DNA of 64,000 nucleotides, from contig NZ_SISB01000003.1 of the NCBI RefSeq assembly GCF_004310295.1, positions 1 through 64,000 on the forward strand. The letters run 5' to 3'. Source of the stretch: Pseudomonas sp. BGI-2 (lineage in GTDB: Bacteria > Pseudomonadota > Gammaproteobacteria > Pseudomonadales > Pseudomonadaceae). The notes under the pieces are model-generated. The model searched no databases, had not been told where the DNA came from, and worked only from the letters and a program-made list of their open reading frames with translations. Shown piece after piece: positions 53,535 through 62,507 of this stretch. The translations under genes were made by a program, and so were the position numbers. Each line of letters begins with the position of its first letter. The stretch's first letter is position 1.

Positions 53535-54407
53535 TTAAAGGCTGATCGCAGTCGCTTCGAACTTCACTCGCGGATGCGCAATCCGGTCCTGAGCCCGCAC
53601 CAGTTCCAGCTCATAGCTTGCACATGCCTGGGTTTCCAGCAGCACTTCATGCACCGCAGCCGCCGTAAACTCGAAGGCCGCCACCAGGCTGTCCCCCAAC
53701 AGCACACGCGCCAGAAACAGACCCGACGTCAGGTCGCCAACGCCCACCGGCTGACGCGGAAACGCCAGCAGCGGCCGACGCAAGTGCCAGCTGCCTTCAG
53801 CCGTCACCAGCAACATCTCGAAGGCATCCGCCGGCTTGCCGGGATAGGCCAGATGCTTGACCAACACCGCTTTCGGCCCGCGAGCCAGCAGCGCCCGCGC
53901 CATCGCCAGGCAATCGAACAGTGACTGCGGTTTGCGCCCCGAGAAGCTGTCCAGCTCCAACTGGTTCGGGCACATGAAATCCGCCACCGAAGCTGCCTCT
54001 TCCAGCAGGAAATCGCTGACTTCGGCCGGCACGCTGCAACCCTTCTCCGGATGCCCCATCACCGGGTCGCACAAGTACAACGCCTTGGGATTCATCGATT
54101 TGATCCGTGCCACGCCGGTCAGGATCGCCCGGCCCTGCGCCGCACTGCCGAGGTAACCGGACAGTACCGCATCGCAGTTGCCCAGCTCGCCTATCGCCGC
54201 GATCCCTTCGACCAACTCGGGAATCTGATGTGGTGCCAGCACTTCGCCAGTCCACTGGCCGTACTGCGTGTGGTTGGAGAACTGCACGGTGTTGAGCGGC
54301 CAGACATTCACCCCGACCCGCTGCATTGGGAAAACCGCGGCGCTGTTGCCAGCGTGGCCGAACACCACGTGGGACTGGATGGCGAGCAGATGGGGCGTAC
54401 GTTTCAT
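53535..54407 (-). CDS. pdxY: Pyridoxal kinase PdxY
   Basis: A 290-residue ribokinase-fold enzyme that phosphorylates pyridoxal in the PLP salvage pathway. Motifs: [40 protein letters not shown] at the N-terminus, [16 protein letters not shown] in the middle, and the anion-hole/catalytic aspartate segment [17 protein letters not shown] near residue 220. The length and order are those of PdxY rather than PdxK. Position agrees with PA5516. Confidence 0.95.
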   Translation of the reverse strand: MKRTPHLLAIQSHVVFGHAGNSAAVFPMQRVGVNVWPLNTVQFSNHTQYGQWTGEVLAPHQIPELVEGIAAIGELGNCDAVLSGYLGSAAQGRAILTGVARIKSMNPKALYLCDPVMGHPEKGCSVPAEVSDFLLEEAASVADFMCPNQLELDSFSGRKPQSLFDCLAMARALLARGPKAVLVKHLAYPGKPADAFEMLLVTAEGSWHLRRPLLAFPRQPVGVGDLTSGLFLARVLLGDSLVAAFEFTAAAVHEVLLETQACASYELELVRAQDRIAHPRVKFEATAISL

Positions 54408-54527
54408 GCGGTGTGTTTTCCGTCAAACGATTGAAATTCGAGCCGCGCAGTATGCGACGAAACACGGCCTGTACGACAGACCGGCGACACAGTTAAGCTG
54501 GCACTATCTTGTTGGAGCAACCTGTTG

Positions 54528-54941
54528 ATGCTGACCCTCGGAAATATCTTCGTGCTGATGCTGCTCGCCACTGGCGGCGCGTGGCTGTGGCACAACCACG
54601 GCTTGCGCGAGCGCGCGCTGGAGCGGGTCAAGCTGCATTGCACCAAGCTCGGGATCGAGCTGCTGGACGGCAACGTGGCGTTGAAAAAGATCGCGTTCAT
54701 CAAAGACGCCAACAACCGGCGGCGCCTGGCCCGTGTGTATAACTTCGAGTTCACCGTGACCGGCGAAACCCGGCATAACGGCACCATCACCCAGTTCGGC
54801 GCCCACAGCGCGCAGATCGAGCTGGCGCCCTACCCGATGCCGTTCGACGACACGCCGGTGGTGGTCGATGTCGCAAAACCCCGCGCCGAAGTGATCGAAT
54901 TGAGCCAGTGGCGGCAAGAACACACCAAATGGCGTCCTTGA
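54528..54941 (+). CDS. DUF3301 domain protein
   Basis: A 137-residue protein with one N-terminal membrane segment (LGNIFVLMLLATGGAWLW) and the DUF3301 features HGLRERALERVKLHCTKLGIELLDGNVALKKI and RVYNFEFTVTGETRHNGTI. Its function is unknown. The start is the ATG at 54528 with GGAG upstream; a TTG just before it is less likely. It is divergent from pdxY. Confidence 0.88.
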   Translation: MLTLGNIFVLMLLATGGAWLWHNHGLRERALERVKLHCTKLGIELLDGNVALKKIAFIKDANNRRRLARVYNFEFTVTGETRHNGTITQFGAHSAQIELAPYPMPFDDTPVVVDVAKPRAEVIELSQWRQEHTKWRP

Positions 54942-54966
54942 TGACTGATGTCGTCAGTTAAATCCA

Positions 54967-55030
54967 TTCGCGAACAAGCTCGCTCCCACAGGGAAATGCG
55001 TTCCAATGTAGGAGCGGGCTTGCTCGCGAA
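54967..55030. repeat. REP pair
   Basis: TTCGCGAACAAGCTCGCTCC and, inverted, GGAGCGGGCTTGCTCGCGAA, between the DUF3301 gene and the convergent CobW-type gene. Confidence 0.85.
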
Positions 55031-55058
55031 GAGGCCTCAAAAGCAGCACAAAAACTCG

Positions 55059-56030
55059 CTAACTGGATGAAACCCGGCACGCGGCCAAGCTTTTCTGCAG
55101 CACAGCAACATCCTGCGGCTCACTGAAAATCAGCTCGATCCGCGAATCCCGGCGCCATTCGCTGGGCTGCCATTCCAGTTCCGAGTTATCCAGCGCATTC
55201 GCCGACACCCAACCGTCGACGCTGTGGATAACCAGCTTCGCCCGCCGCCAGGCGATGCTTTCAAGCCACTGGCCAACACGCACCACATCGAAGGTCTGCG
55301 TCGGATGCCAACGCCAGCCTATGCTCCAACCGCCCTCCTGTGCCTGACTCAAGCAAATCGGCAGCGCAGGATCGGTCCAGATGGCCGGCATCTGCGCCAA
55401 TCCCTTGGGCACGATGAAGTTATCCACACTTGCCACCGCCTGAGCACTTAGTCCCGGTAGTTTGTTCAACAGCAAGAGGGCTTGCTGCGTCCAGAACAGG
55501 GGACGAGAAGGCAGCTGCGCGGCAATTCGCTGGCGATCATTGTCGTCGAGACCTTCCGCCTTGTTCAGCAGCAACAAACCAGCGCTGCTCAACGCCTCCT
55601 GTTGCGCCTCGGGCAATGGTTTGCCAGCGGCGAGTGCCTGGGCATCCAAAACTAGCACACAAGGCTGTACCGCCAGTACACCTTGCCACGGTGCCTCACT
55701 CAATTGCCTGAGCAACTGGGCCGGGTGACCCAATCCTGAGGGTTCGATGAACAGCCGATCCGGCCGCGCCTTGCGCAGCAACCGCCCAAGGCCGATCTGA
55801 AACGGCGCACCGTTCACGCAACACAAACAGCCCCCGGCCACTTCCCCCAGTGCGATACCATCGGCGTCCTGGGTCAGAAGCGCTGCATCGAGGCCGATCT
55901 GGCCGAACTCGTTGATCAGCACCGCCCAGCGCTCATTCGCGGGCCGTTGCGCCAGCAGGTGCTTGATCAAACTGGTCTTGCCCGCGCCCAACGGACCGGC
56001 AATGACGTGAGTGGGAATGTTCTGCAACAT
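55059..56030 (-). CDS. COG0523 (CobW/G3E) GTPase, putative zinc metallochaperone
   Basis: A 323-residue G3E-family GTPase: Walker A GPLGAGKTS (residues 12-20), the metal-binding GGCLCCV motif (CxCC, near residue 66), LFIEPSGLGHP and the NKAEGL guanine-recognition segment. The C-terminal CobW_C domain is divergent and tryptophan-rich. Its place at the edge of a Zur-type cluster suggests metal delivery under zinc shortage (PA5532-like, from memory). The start at 56030 lacks a clear ribosome-binding site. Only 27 bases separate it from the divergent gene. Confidence 0.88.
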   Translation of the reverse strand: MLQNIPTHVIAGPLGAGKTSLIKHLLAQRPANERWAVLINEFGQIGLDAALLTQDADGIALGEVAGGCLCCVNGAPFQIGLGRLLRKARPDRLFIEPSGLGHPAQLLRQLSEAPWQGVLAVQPCVLVLDAQALAAGKPLPEAQQEALSSAGLLLLNKAEGLDDNDRQRIAAQLPSRPLFWTQQALLLLNKLPGLSAQAVASVDNFIVPKGLAQMPAIWTDPALPICLSQAQEGGWSIGWRWHPTQTFDVVRVGQWLESIAWRRAKLVIHSVDGWVSANALDNSELEWQPSEWRRDSRIELIFSEPQDVAVLQKSLAACRVSSS

Positions 56031-56057
56031 GGTCGATGTTTTCTGAGGAGGTAATGG

Positions 56058-56414
56058 ATGCGGTTGATGGGATTGTCATTGCTCTTGGCGCTGTGTTCCG
56101 GCGAGGCGCTGGCCCAGGCTTGCGTGGTACATAGCACAGCCGAGCGACTCGACGTGAAAGTCTGCCAGCAGAACCGCAACATCCCGGAAAAGCTCTTCGC
56201 CGACGGGTTCTGCCAACCGAACCTTCCCGGGCAGAAAGTCGAGGTGCAATACGTCGACCAATGTCCCACCGGCGCGTTCGGTGTGTGCAGCAACGCCCAA
56301 GTCGCCAATATGCCTTACCGGCAGGATATTCACTATTTCGGCGTGGCAACCGATGCTGCGTACCTGAAGCCGTTTTGCGAAGGCCAGAGTCAGGGCAACT
56401 GGCTCAAGCCTTAA
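56058..56414 (+). CDS. Small secreted cysteine-rich protein of the zinc cluster
   Basis: A 118-residue protein with a clear signal peptide (MRLMGLSLLLALCSGEALAQ) and a mature part holding several cysteines (ACVVHS, KVCQQN, GFCQPN, DQCPTGAFGVC, PFCEG), so probably periplasmic with disulfides or metal binding. A strong AGGAGG precedes the ATG. It matches the small PA5533-type gene of the same neighbourhood (from memory). Function is unknown. Its promoter must overlap the divergent CobW-type gene, as there are only 27 bases between starts. Confidence 0.8.
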   Translation: MRLMGLSLLLALCSGEALAQACVVHSTAERLDVKVCQQNRNIPEKLFADGFCQPNLPGQKVEVQYVDQCPTGAFGVCSNAQVANMPYRQDIHYFGVATDAAYLKPFCEGQSQGNWLKP

Positions 56415-57061
56415 GCCAGCCAGTCCAGGGTCAGAATCAAACGGCGTTCGCCCGGCGCGGGTTGCGGCGAACGGTGGATCAGGCCGAAACCTTCGTTGCC
56501 GTGCCATTTTTCGCCTTTGAGCAGTGCCACTTCGCCGCTGGCGATATTCTCGATCAGCGAATCGTCTGTGGGTTCGGCCTCAGGCTTGCCCAGTTGCCGG
56601 CGATCCATCACCCCTTCTTTCAACCACTGACTGCCGATGCCGGAATACGTAGTGATCAACCGCACAGGCACATGATCGACGTGAAAGCGCGGGCACATGG
56701 CCTTGTCCAGAACCCGCACGCGCAGGCCGATGCGCTTGGCGCCCACCAGACAGGCGAAGGCGCTGACCAGCCAGGACACATCGGCAATGAAAGCGGCATA
56801 CCCTTCAAGATCGCTGAATCCCGAGGCCAATCCATGCAGGTTGGGTTCGGCGTCATCCTCAGGCAACTCCAAGACCAGTGACTCGGCCAGCGGTTCGTTC
56901 AGAGACAGCAGCAAGCGCCCGAAATCATCAATGTGCGCCGGGAGCTGGCGCTGCCAAATGGCGAGGTTTACCCCGTCATCAAGAATTCGGGCCAGGGTTT
57001 TCGGCGTGTCACCTTGAACCTGATGAACGACCGGCTGCCGCTTCAGACTGCGCGCCAACAT
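56411..57061 (-). CDS. DUF1826 domain protein
   Basis: A 216-residue protein of the DUF1826 family: LARILDDGVNLAIWQRQLP, CPRFHVDHVPVRLITTYSGIGSQWL, and GEVALLKGEKWHGNEGFGLIHRSP. The HVDH and HRSP segments resemble an oxygenase-like metal site, but the function is unknown. The start at 57061 overlaps the stop of the upstream GTPase gene (TGATG), so translation is coupled. Genes of this family recur beside COG0523 GTPases in zinc-starvation clusters. Confidence 0.85.
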   Translation of the reverse strand: MLARSLKRQPVVHQVQGDTPKTLARILDDGVNLAIWQRQLPAHIDDFGRLLLSLNEPLAESLVLELPEDDAEPNLHGLASGFSDLEGYAAFIADVSWLVSAFACLVGAKRIGLRVRVLDKAMCPRFHVDHVPVRLITTYSGIGSQWLKEGVMDRRQLGKPEAEPTDDSLIENIASGEVALLKGEKWHGNEGFGLIHRSPQPAPGERRLILTLDWLA

Positions 57062-58269
57062 CAGGCGGCGACCTCTTCGTGCCAAGGGCCGAACGGATCT
57101 GACAGCAAGCGCCAGCCCTCGGCACCCAACGCCATTTCATCATCGGTCAGCAGGCAATTGTCGAGTTCGGCGGTGAGTTGCGCGAAGTCGATGTTCTGAC
57201 CGATGAACACCAGTTCCTGACGGCAATCACCGGTGGTAGCAGTCCAGTTTTCCATGATTCCGGCGGTGCTTTCTTCGTCCTGCGGCCACTGGGTTTTCGG
57301 CACGAAGCGCCACCAGCGCCCGGCGAAACCGTGGCGAATCAAGCCGCCGGCCTGGGACCAACTCCCGGCGTCCATATGCTTGCTGGCTAGCCAGAAGAAG
57401 CCTTTGGAACGTAGCAGTTTGCCGTTCACCCATGGCCGATCGATGAAGCTGAAGAAACGCTGCGGGTGAAACGGTCGGCGGGCTCGGTAGGCCGTCGAGG
57501 CGATGCCGTACTCCTCGGTTTCCGGCACGTGTTCCCCACGCAATTCCTGCAACCACCCCGGTGCCTGAGCAGCCTTTTCAAAGTCGAATCGACCCGTGTT
57601 GAGGATCTTTTTCAGAGGAATCTCACCCATGACCATCGGGATGATTTCTGCCTGTGAGTTGAGGCGTTCAAGGATCGCGATCAGTTCCTGGCGCTCACGG
57701 CTGCTGATCAAATCGATCTTGCTGATGAGGATCACATCGGCAAATTCGATCTGCTCGATCAACAGGTCGGTGATCGAGCGCTCGTCCTCCTCGCCCAATG
57801 TTTCACCGCGGGAAGCGAGGCTTTCGGCGGCCTGATAGTCGAGCAGGAAGTTCATGCCGTCGACCACCGTGACCATGGTGTCGAGCCGAGCGATGTCGGC
57901 CAGGCTCTGCCCGTCTTCATCACGGAAGGTGAAGGTTTCCGCCACCGGCAATGGCTCGGAGATGCCGGTGGATTCGATCAACAGGTAATCAAAACGCCCG
58001 TCCCTGGCGAGTTTGCTGACTTCTTCGAGCAGGTCTTCGCGCAAGGTGCAGCAAATGCAGCCATTGCTCATCTCCACGAGTTTTTCTTCGGCGCGGTTCA
58101 GGCTGACATCGCGCTGGACTTCGCTGCCATCGATGTTGATCTCGCTCATATCGTTGACGATTACGGCGACACGCAGGTTCTCGCGGTTACGCAGCACGTA
58201 GTTGAGCAGCGTGCTTTTACCGGCGCCGAGAAAGCCTGACAGGACGGTCACGGGGAGACGATTGGGCAT
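57061..58269 (-). CDS. zigA: COG0523 GTPase ZigA-like zinc metallochaperone
   Basis: A 402-residue G3E GTPase. Walker [10 protein letters not shown] is at residues 12-20, [12 protein letters not shown] follows, the zinc-binding GCICC motif is near residue 74, and [15 protein letters not shown] and the C-terminal CobW_C domain ([14 protein letters not shown]) are intact. This is the YciC/ZigA subgroup induced by zinc starvation. GAGGAA precedes the ATG. A Zur-box palindrome lies 51 bases upstream, shared with the divergent secreted-protein gene. It is co-transcribed with the DUF1826 gene. Confidence 0.92.
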   Translation of the reverse strand: MPNRLPVTVLSGFLGAGKSTLLNYVLRNRENLRVAVIVNDMSEINIDGSEVQRDVSLNRAEEKLVEMSNGCICCTLREDLLEEVSKLARDGRFDYLLIESTGISEPLPVAETFTFRDEDGQSLADIARLDTMVTVVDGMNFLLDYQAAESLASRGETLGEEDERSITDLLIEQIEFADVILISKIDLISSRERQELIAILERLNSQAEIIPMVMGEIPLKKILNTGRFDFEKAAQAPGWLQELRGEHVPETEEYGIASTAYRARRPFHPQRFFSFIDRPWVNGKLLRSKGFFWLASKHMDAGSWSQAGGLIRHGFAGRWWRFVPKTQWPQDEESTAGIMENWTATTGDCRQELVFIGQNIDFAQLTAELDNCLLTDDEMALGAEGWRLLSDPFGPWHEEVAA

Positions 58270-58319
58270 CAGGAATTCCTCACAGAGATGCCCGATCGCA
58301 ATGTCGGGCTCATTTCAAT

Positions 58320-58332
58320 GTTATAGTATAAC
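58320..58332. promoter_or_regulatory. Zur box between zigA and the divergent small secreted gene
   Basis: GTTATAGTATAAC is a perfect palindrome matching the proteobacterial Zur consensus (GTTAT...ATAAC). It sits in the shared promoter region and should shut both genes off when zinc is sufficient. Confidence 0.85.
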
Positions 58333-58379
58333 GATACAATCAAGCCAGCCCACGCTTGCCCACAACAGCAAAGGGCACG

Positions 58380-58790
58380 ATGCTAAACCCCGTCCGGTCC
58401 GTGAGAAATCTCATGCGTATTGCCCTGAAATCAGCGTTGATAAGCTTTTCGCTGTTGCTCTCCGTAGACGCATGGGCGCAAATCCCGAGCCTGGCCAAAT
58501 GCACCCGAAGCGCCAATCTGCTCGCCTGTGCGGATGCCGACGGCAACGCCTATAGCGTCAACACCGTCGGCAGTACGATTTATTTGCGCGGCTTCGAACT
58601 GGCGGGCAAACGCTATTGGGCGCAGACCAACAGCCGCTACGGACAACTCACCTTCTTCACCGGTATCGCCTCCGACGGCGAAGCCTGGGTCGGTTACAAC
58701 CGTCGGGTCGGCTGGACCACGATCAACCGGTTCTCCAGCTCCGGCGGCAGCAGCGCCAAATTCACCTGCAGCCGGATCACCGGCTGCTAG
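58380..58790 (+). CDS. Small secreted protein of the zinc cluster (PA5537-like)
   Basis: A 136-residue protein with a signal peptide (MRIALKSALISFSLLLSVDAWAQ within the first 34 residues). The mature part has PSLAKCTRSANLLACADADGNAYSVNTVG and C-terminal KFTCSRITGC, giving two cysteine pairs. It has no recognised function. The start at 58380 has AAAGG upstream; a second ATG at 58413, directly at the signal peptide, is about as likely. A Zur box precedes it. Its stop codon shares a CTAG with the convergent amidase stop. In P. aeruginosa dksA2 lies in this neighbourhood; none is here. Confidence 0.75.
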   Translation: MLNPVRSVRNLMRIALKSALISFSLLLSVDAWAQIPSLAKCTRSANLLACADADGNAYSVNTVGSTIYLRGFELAGKRYWAQTNSRYGQLTFFTGIASDGEAWVGYNRRVGWTTINRFSSSGGSSAKFTCSRITGC

Positions 58791-59983
58791 GCCTTCGCAT
58801 TTTTCTGCTGCTGTTGCCAGGCGATGTAACTGTTGAGCGGTGGATTCTTCTGAAAATAGCGCTGCAATCCGTCGAATAATCCGTCAGCCACAGCCTGCTG
58901 GTGGCGCGCGGTCACGAGTCGCTGGCTGTCACGGGCGTTGGACATGAAGCCGGTTTCCACCAGGATCGACGGCACGTCCGGCGACTTCAGCACTGCGAAT
59001 CCCGCTTGCTCCACGCGCTTTTGATGCAGCGTGGTGATACCCGCCAGACTGCCGAGGACTGTGCTGCCCAGCTGCAAACTCGCGGCGATGGTGGCGTTCA
59101 TCGACATGTCGAGAATCACCCCGGCGAGCATCGGGTCCTTGTCCTTGAGGTTGAGCAGACTGGTGGCGCCCAACAAGTCTGCGCCGTTTTCACGTTGCGC
59201 CATGAAACGCGCCGTGGCCGAAGTGGCGCCGCCCTCAGACAAGCAATACACCGACGCGCCTGAAGCGGTGAGACGCGGCGCCGCGTCCGCATGCACCGAG
59301 ATGAACATATCCGCATTGTGCTTGCGGGCAATCTCGACACGTTTGCGCAGCGGAACGAAGAAGTCGTCGTTGCGCACCAGTTTCACGTCGAAGCCCTTCT
59401 CACGTTTCAGTCGCTTGGCCAAAAGCTGAGCGATCGATAGGACGACGTCTTTCTCTCGCTCCCCTTTGGCGGCCACCGCGCCGGGGTCTTTGCCGCCGTG
59501 ACCAGGGTCGACCACCACGATGATGTCGCGCTTGGGGTGAGGCTTGTCGATGCTCGCCTCGGGTGCCACTGCGATGTGCATAGGCGCCGCCGACCTCAGA
59601 TCGAGCACCAGCCGATCGCCTTGGCCATCCTGTGGCGGCAGGAGAAAGCTGTTGAGCTGCACCGCGGCGCAGAGGTCGAGGACGATCCGCGTATCGCCCT
59701 GGCCAAAATGCCCGGAGCGAATCGACCGAATGACCGTATTGCCAAGCGCCAGCTGACTGAAGTCGCCACTGAGGGTGGCACCACTCAGATCGATGATCAG
59801 TCGTTCGGGAGCGCTCAGTGAAAAGGTCTTGTACTGCACCGGCCCACTCAAATCGAACACCAGACGTAGCTTGTCATCCGAACGCCAGAGCCGCGCGTTG
59901 CGAATCTGCGTGGCCGAAACACCGAAGGGTAAAGCGAAGGCTGCGCTGGCCAGCATCCAGTTGAGCAAGTGACGTCTGTGCAT
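58787..59983 (-). CDS. amiA: N-acetylmuramoyl-L-alanine amidase, AmiA/AmiC type
   Basis: A 398-residue zinc amidase that cleaves the peptide stem from peptidoglycan. The N-terminus MHRRHLLNWMLASAAFALPFGVSA has a twin arginine, so Tat export is likely. An AMIN domain (about 30-130) is followed by the Amidase_3 domain, with VVVDPGHGGKDPGA near residue 155, ISVHADAA, and the catalytic glutamate segment ILVETGFMSN near the end. The start at 59983 is set by the signal peptide; the upstream extension runs through the Zur box. Such an amidase is a known member of Zur-controlled clusters in pseudomonads. Confidence 0.92.
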   Translation of the reverse strand: MHRRHLLNWMLASAAFALPFGVSATQIRNARLWRSDDKLRLVFDLSGPVQYKTFSLSAPERLIIDLSGATLSGDFSQLALGNTVIRSIRSGHFGQGDTRIVLDLCAAVQLNSFLLPPQDGQGDRLVLDLRSAAPMHIAVAPEASIDKPHPKRDIIVVVDPGHGGKDPGAVAAKGEREKDVVLSIAQLLAKRLKREKGFDVKLVRNDDFFVPLRKRVEIARKHNADMFISVHADAAPRLTASGASVYCLSEGGATSATARFMAQRENGADLLGATSLLNLKDKDPMLAGVILDMSMNATIAASLQLGSTVLGSLAGITTLHQKRVEQAGFAVLKSPDVPSILVETGFMSNARDSQRLVTARHQQAVADGLFDGLQRYFQKNPPLNSYIAWQQQQKNAKA

Positions 59984-60023
59984 TTTGAAAGCCGCTCGTG
60001 AAAAAGGCGTAGTCGATTTTAAT

Positions 60024-60036
60024 GTAATAACATAAC
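60024..60036. promoter_or_regulatory. Zur box between amiA and folE2
   Basis: GTAATAACATAAC matches GTTAT...ATAAC with one mismatch in the left half. It lies in the 85-base divergent region and would control both the amidase and the folE2-transporter operon. Confidence 0.75.
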
Positions 60037-60068
60037 ATGCGATATAAACTCCCACGATGGACCTGCTC

Positions 60069-60965
60069 ATGAATGCGCTGACTCTGCCGGATATCGCCGC
60101 GCAGGCTTCACGCCAAGCCCTGCCACTCGAATGGGTGGGCATGTGCGGCATTGCTCTTCCTGTTTTATTCGATGGTCAACGGCTGAGCGCAAAGGCTGAC
60201 GCAGGCGTGAGCCTCGATGATGGAGAAGCACGCGGCATTCACATGTCCCGGCTGTATTTGGCGTTGGAAATGCTTGAGCGGGAAATCCTGACACCCGCCC
60301 TGTTACGGCGAGTGCTGCAAAGCTTTCTCAATAGTCATGAAGGACTGTCCCACAGCGCCTACTTAAAAATTGATGCGGATTTACTGCTCAAAAGACCGGC
60401 GCTGATCAGCCCTTTGGCTGGCTGGAAAACCTATCCAGTGAGCATCGAAGCGCGTTTGAAAAACGCGATGTTCCACGTGGAACTAAAAATCGACGTTCCT
60501 TATTCCTCAACCTGCCCCTGTTCAGCCGCACTTTCTCGGCAGTTGATTCAGCAACAATTCGTCGACGACTTCGCCAACAAGTCCCTGCAACACGCCGATG
60601 TATTGGCGTGGCTTGGCTCTACGAAAGGCATCGTTGCAACACCTCACAGCCAACGCAGCCATGCACTTTTACACCTGAGACTGGACGATTATCTGGATGA
60701 CCTGCCGCTGATTGCGTTCATCAATGACGCCGAAGCCGCACTGGGGACCGCCGTGCAAACCGCGGTAAAGCGCGCCGATGAGCAAGCCTTCGCTCTGGCC
60801 AATGGTCAAAATTTGATGTTCTGCGAGGACGCCGCCCGCCGCTTGAATCTGGCCCTGAAACGCTCGCCCGGTATCAACGCCTTCCACATACGCGTCGTCC
60901 ACGCCGAAAGCCTCCATGCCCACGATGCCGTCGCCGAGAGCCGATGGAACTGGGTGGATGCATGA
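60069..60965 (+). CDS. folE2: GTP cyclohydrolase FolE2 (zinc-independent type)
   Basis: A 298-residue type IB GTP cyclohydrolase that makes dihydroneopterin triphosphate for folate synthesis without needing zinc. Family segments: LPLEWVGMCGIALPV, RGIHMSRLYL, and the active-site STCPCSAALS with its cysteine pair near residue 148. Under zinc starvation it replaces the zinc enzyme FolE. The start MNALTLPDI at 60069 matches family starts; ATG at 60057 is an alternative. It heads an operon with the metal transporter; its stop overlaps the ATPase start (ATGA). Confidence 0.94.
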   Translation: MNALTLPDIAAQASRQALPLEWVGMCGIALPVLFDGQRLSAKADAGVSLDDGEARGIHMSRLYLALEMLEREILTPALLRRVLQSFLNSHEGLSHSAYLKIDADLLLKRPALISPLAGWKTYPVSIEARLKNAMFHVELKIDVPYSSTCPCSAALSRQLIQQQFVDDFANKSLQHADVLAWLGSTKGIVATPHSQRSHALLHLRLDDYLDDLPLIAFINDAEAALGTAVQTAVKRADEQAFALANGQNLMFCEDAARRLNLALKRSPGINAFHIRVVHAESLHAHDAVAESRWNWVDA

Positions 60966-61630
60966 TCCGATGCCACGCTTTGCGCTGGGGCGCACCCGGG
61001 CAACCGCTCACACCGCCCGTTGATTTCGAATTACCTAAAGGCAGTCTGACTGCCGTGATCGGGGCCAATGGCTCGGGTAAAAGCAGTCTGCTGAAAGTCA
61101 TCGCGGGGCTACAAAAACCACTGACTGGAAAAATCGTCCTCGATGTTCCACGCAAGGGCTCGCTTTCCTTTCTCCCCCAGCAACAACACCTGGATCGGCA
61201 ATTTCCCATCAGCCTTCAGGAGTTGGTAGCCGCTGGTTTCTGGGGCAGCAAACAGTCACAAGAGGTGCGCAGCGATCGCCTCAGAGCCGTGCTGGAAAAC
61301 TGGTGCCTCACGGGTTTGGAACAGCGCCCGTTGATGGCCCTCTCCGGCGGCGAATTGCAGCGCGCCCTGCTCGCCCGCCTGAGTCTCGCCGAAGCGCCGT
61401 TGCTGTTGCTCGACGAACCCCACGCCGCGCTCGATGAGCTCGGTCAGGCACTGCTCTGGAAACACCTCCATGCCTGGCACGCCGAAGGTCGAACCCTGGT
61501 GGTCGTGTGTCATGACCTGGCCGCGGTTCGCCAACACATTCCTCAAAGCTTGCTGATCAAAAGCAGCGGCTGCGTCGTTGGACCGAGTACCGAGCTGATC
61601 CACCAACAACCGCATACGCAGGTGGCCTGA
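60962..61630 (+). CDS. Metal ABC transporter ATP-binding protein (ZnuC-like)
   Basis: A 222-residue ABC ATPase: Walker A GANGSGKSS near residue 40, the Q-loop LPQQQHLDRQFPIS, signature LSGGELQRALLARL, Walker B LLLLDEPHAALD and the switch histidine VCHDL. The PQQQ...PI Q-loop is typical of zinc/manganese importers. ATGA overlap with folE2 and TGATG overlap with the permease couple translation. It is separate from the standard znuABC-zur locus, so this is an auxiliary zinc importer by inference. Confidence 0.92.
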   Translation: MIRCHALRWGAPGQPLTPPVDFELPKGSLTAVIGANGSGKSSLLKVIAGLQKPLTGKIVLDVPRKGSLSFLPQQQHLDRQFPISLQELVAAGFWGSKQSQEVRSDRLRAVLENWCLTGLEQRPLMALSGGELQRALLARLSLAEAPLLLLDEPHAALDELGQALLWKHLHAWHAEGRTLVVVCHDLAAVRQHIPQSLLIKSSGCVVGPSTELIHQQPHTQVA

Positions 61631-62496
61631 TGCTCGCTGCCGCTCATCTTTGGCAACCCTTCCACGAGTTCGTGTTCATGCGCCGGGCACTCATTGGCGG
61701 ATTGGTCCTGGCTTGCAGCACGGCTCCGCTGGGCGTGTTTCTGATCCTTCGACGCATGAGCCTGATCGGCGACGCGGTGGCTCACGGCATCCTGCCTGGT
61801 GCAGCGCTCGGCTTCTGGTTCGCCGGTTTGAGTCTGCCGGCACTGACCCTCGGCGGCCTCGGCGCAGGCCTGAGCATGGCCGGACTCGCGGCCTGGATTA
61901 CCCGCCGGACGGGACTGCGCGAAGACGCGAGCCTCGCCGCGATCTACCCGATTTCCCTCGCCAGCGGCGTGCTGATCCTTGGCATCGCCGGCAAACGTCT
62001 GGACCTGCTTCATCTGTTGTTCGGCTCGGCACTGGCAGTCGATGGGCCGACGCTGACAGGCATGCTGTGGATCTCCGGGTTTAGCCTGATCGCCATGGCG
62101 CTCATCTACAAACCGTTATTGCTGGACACCCTCGATCCGCTTTTTCTGCAAACCGTCAGCCGCCTCGGTCCATTGGCACATGGCGTATTTCTGACCCTGG
62201 TGGTGCTGAATCTTGTGATCGGCTTCCAGGCCATTGGTGCATTGATGGTGGTCGGTTTGATGATGTTGCCCGCCGCCGCGTCGCGCTTCTGGAGTCGTCG
62301 TTTGCCGGTGTTGATCGGGATCGCCGCCCTGCTCGGCTGCCTCTCGGTGTGGCTCGGGTTGTTGCTGTCGTTCTACTACTCGCTGCCCAGCGGTCCGGCG
62401 ATCGTGCTGGTGGCGGGCGGCGTGTATGCGCTGTCCGTGGTGTTCGGTCCGGTGCACGGTTTGCTGCGCCGCCCGCCTTTGCTCACATCCCAATGA
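61630..62496 (+). CDS. Metal ABC transporter permease (ZnuB-like)
   Basis: A 288-residue inner-membrane permease of the ABC-3 family with about eight hydrophobic segments. FMRRALIGGLVLACSTAPLGVFLILRRMSLIGDAVAHGILPGAALGF is the family signature at the N-terminus, and FQAIGALMVVGLMMLPAAASRFW is the conserved cytoplasmic coupling region. Start and stop codons overlap with the ATPase gene upstream. Confidence 0.93.
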   Translation: MLAAAHLWQPFHEFVFMRRALIGGLVLACSTAPLGVFLILRRMSLIGDAVAHGILPGAALGFWFAGLSLPALTLGGLGAGLSMAGLAAWITRRTGLREDASLAAIYPISLASGVLILGIAGKRLDLLHLLFGSALAVDGPTLTGMLWISGFSLIAMALIYKPLLLDTLDPLFLQTVSRLGPLAHGVFLTLVVLNLVIGFQAIGALMVVGLMMLPAAASRFWSRRLPVLIGIAALLGCLSVWLGLLLSFYYSLPSGPAIVLVAGGVYALSVVFGPVHGLLRRPPLLTSQ

Positions 62497-62507
62497 GGTA
62501 CTTCCCG

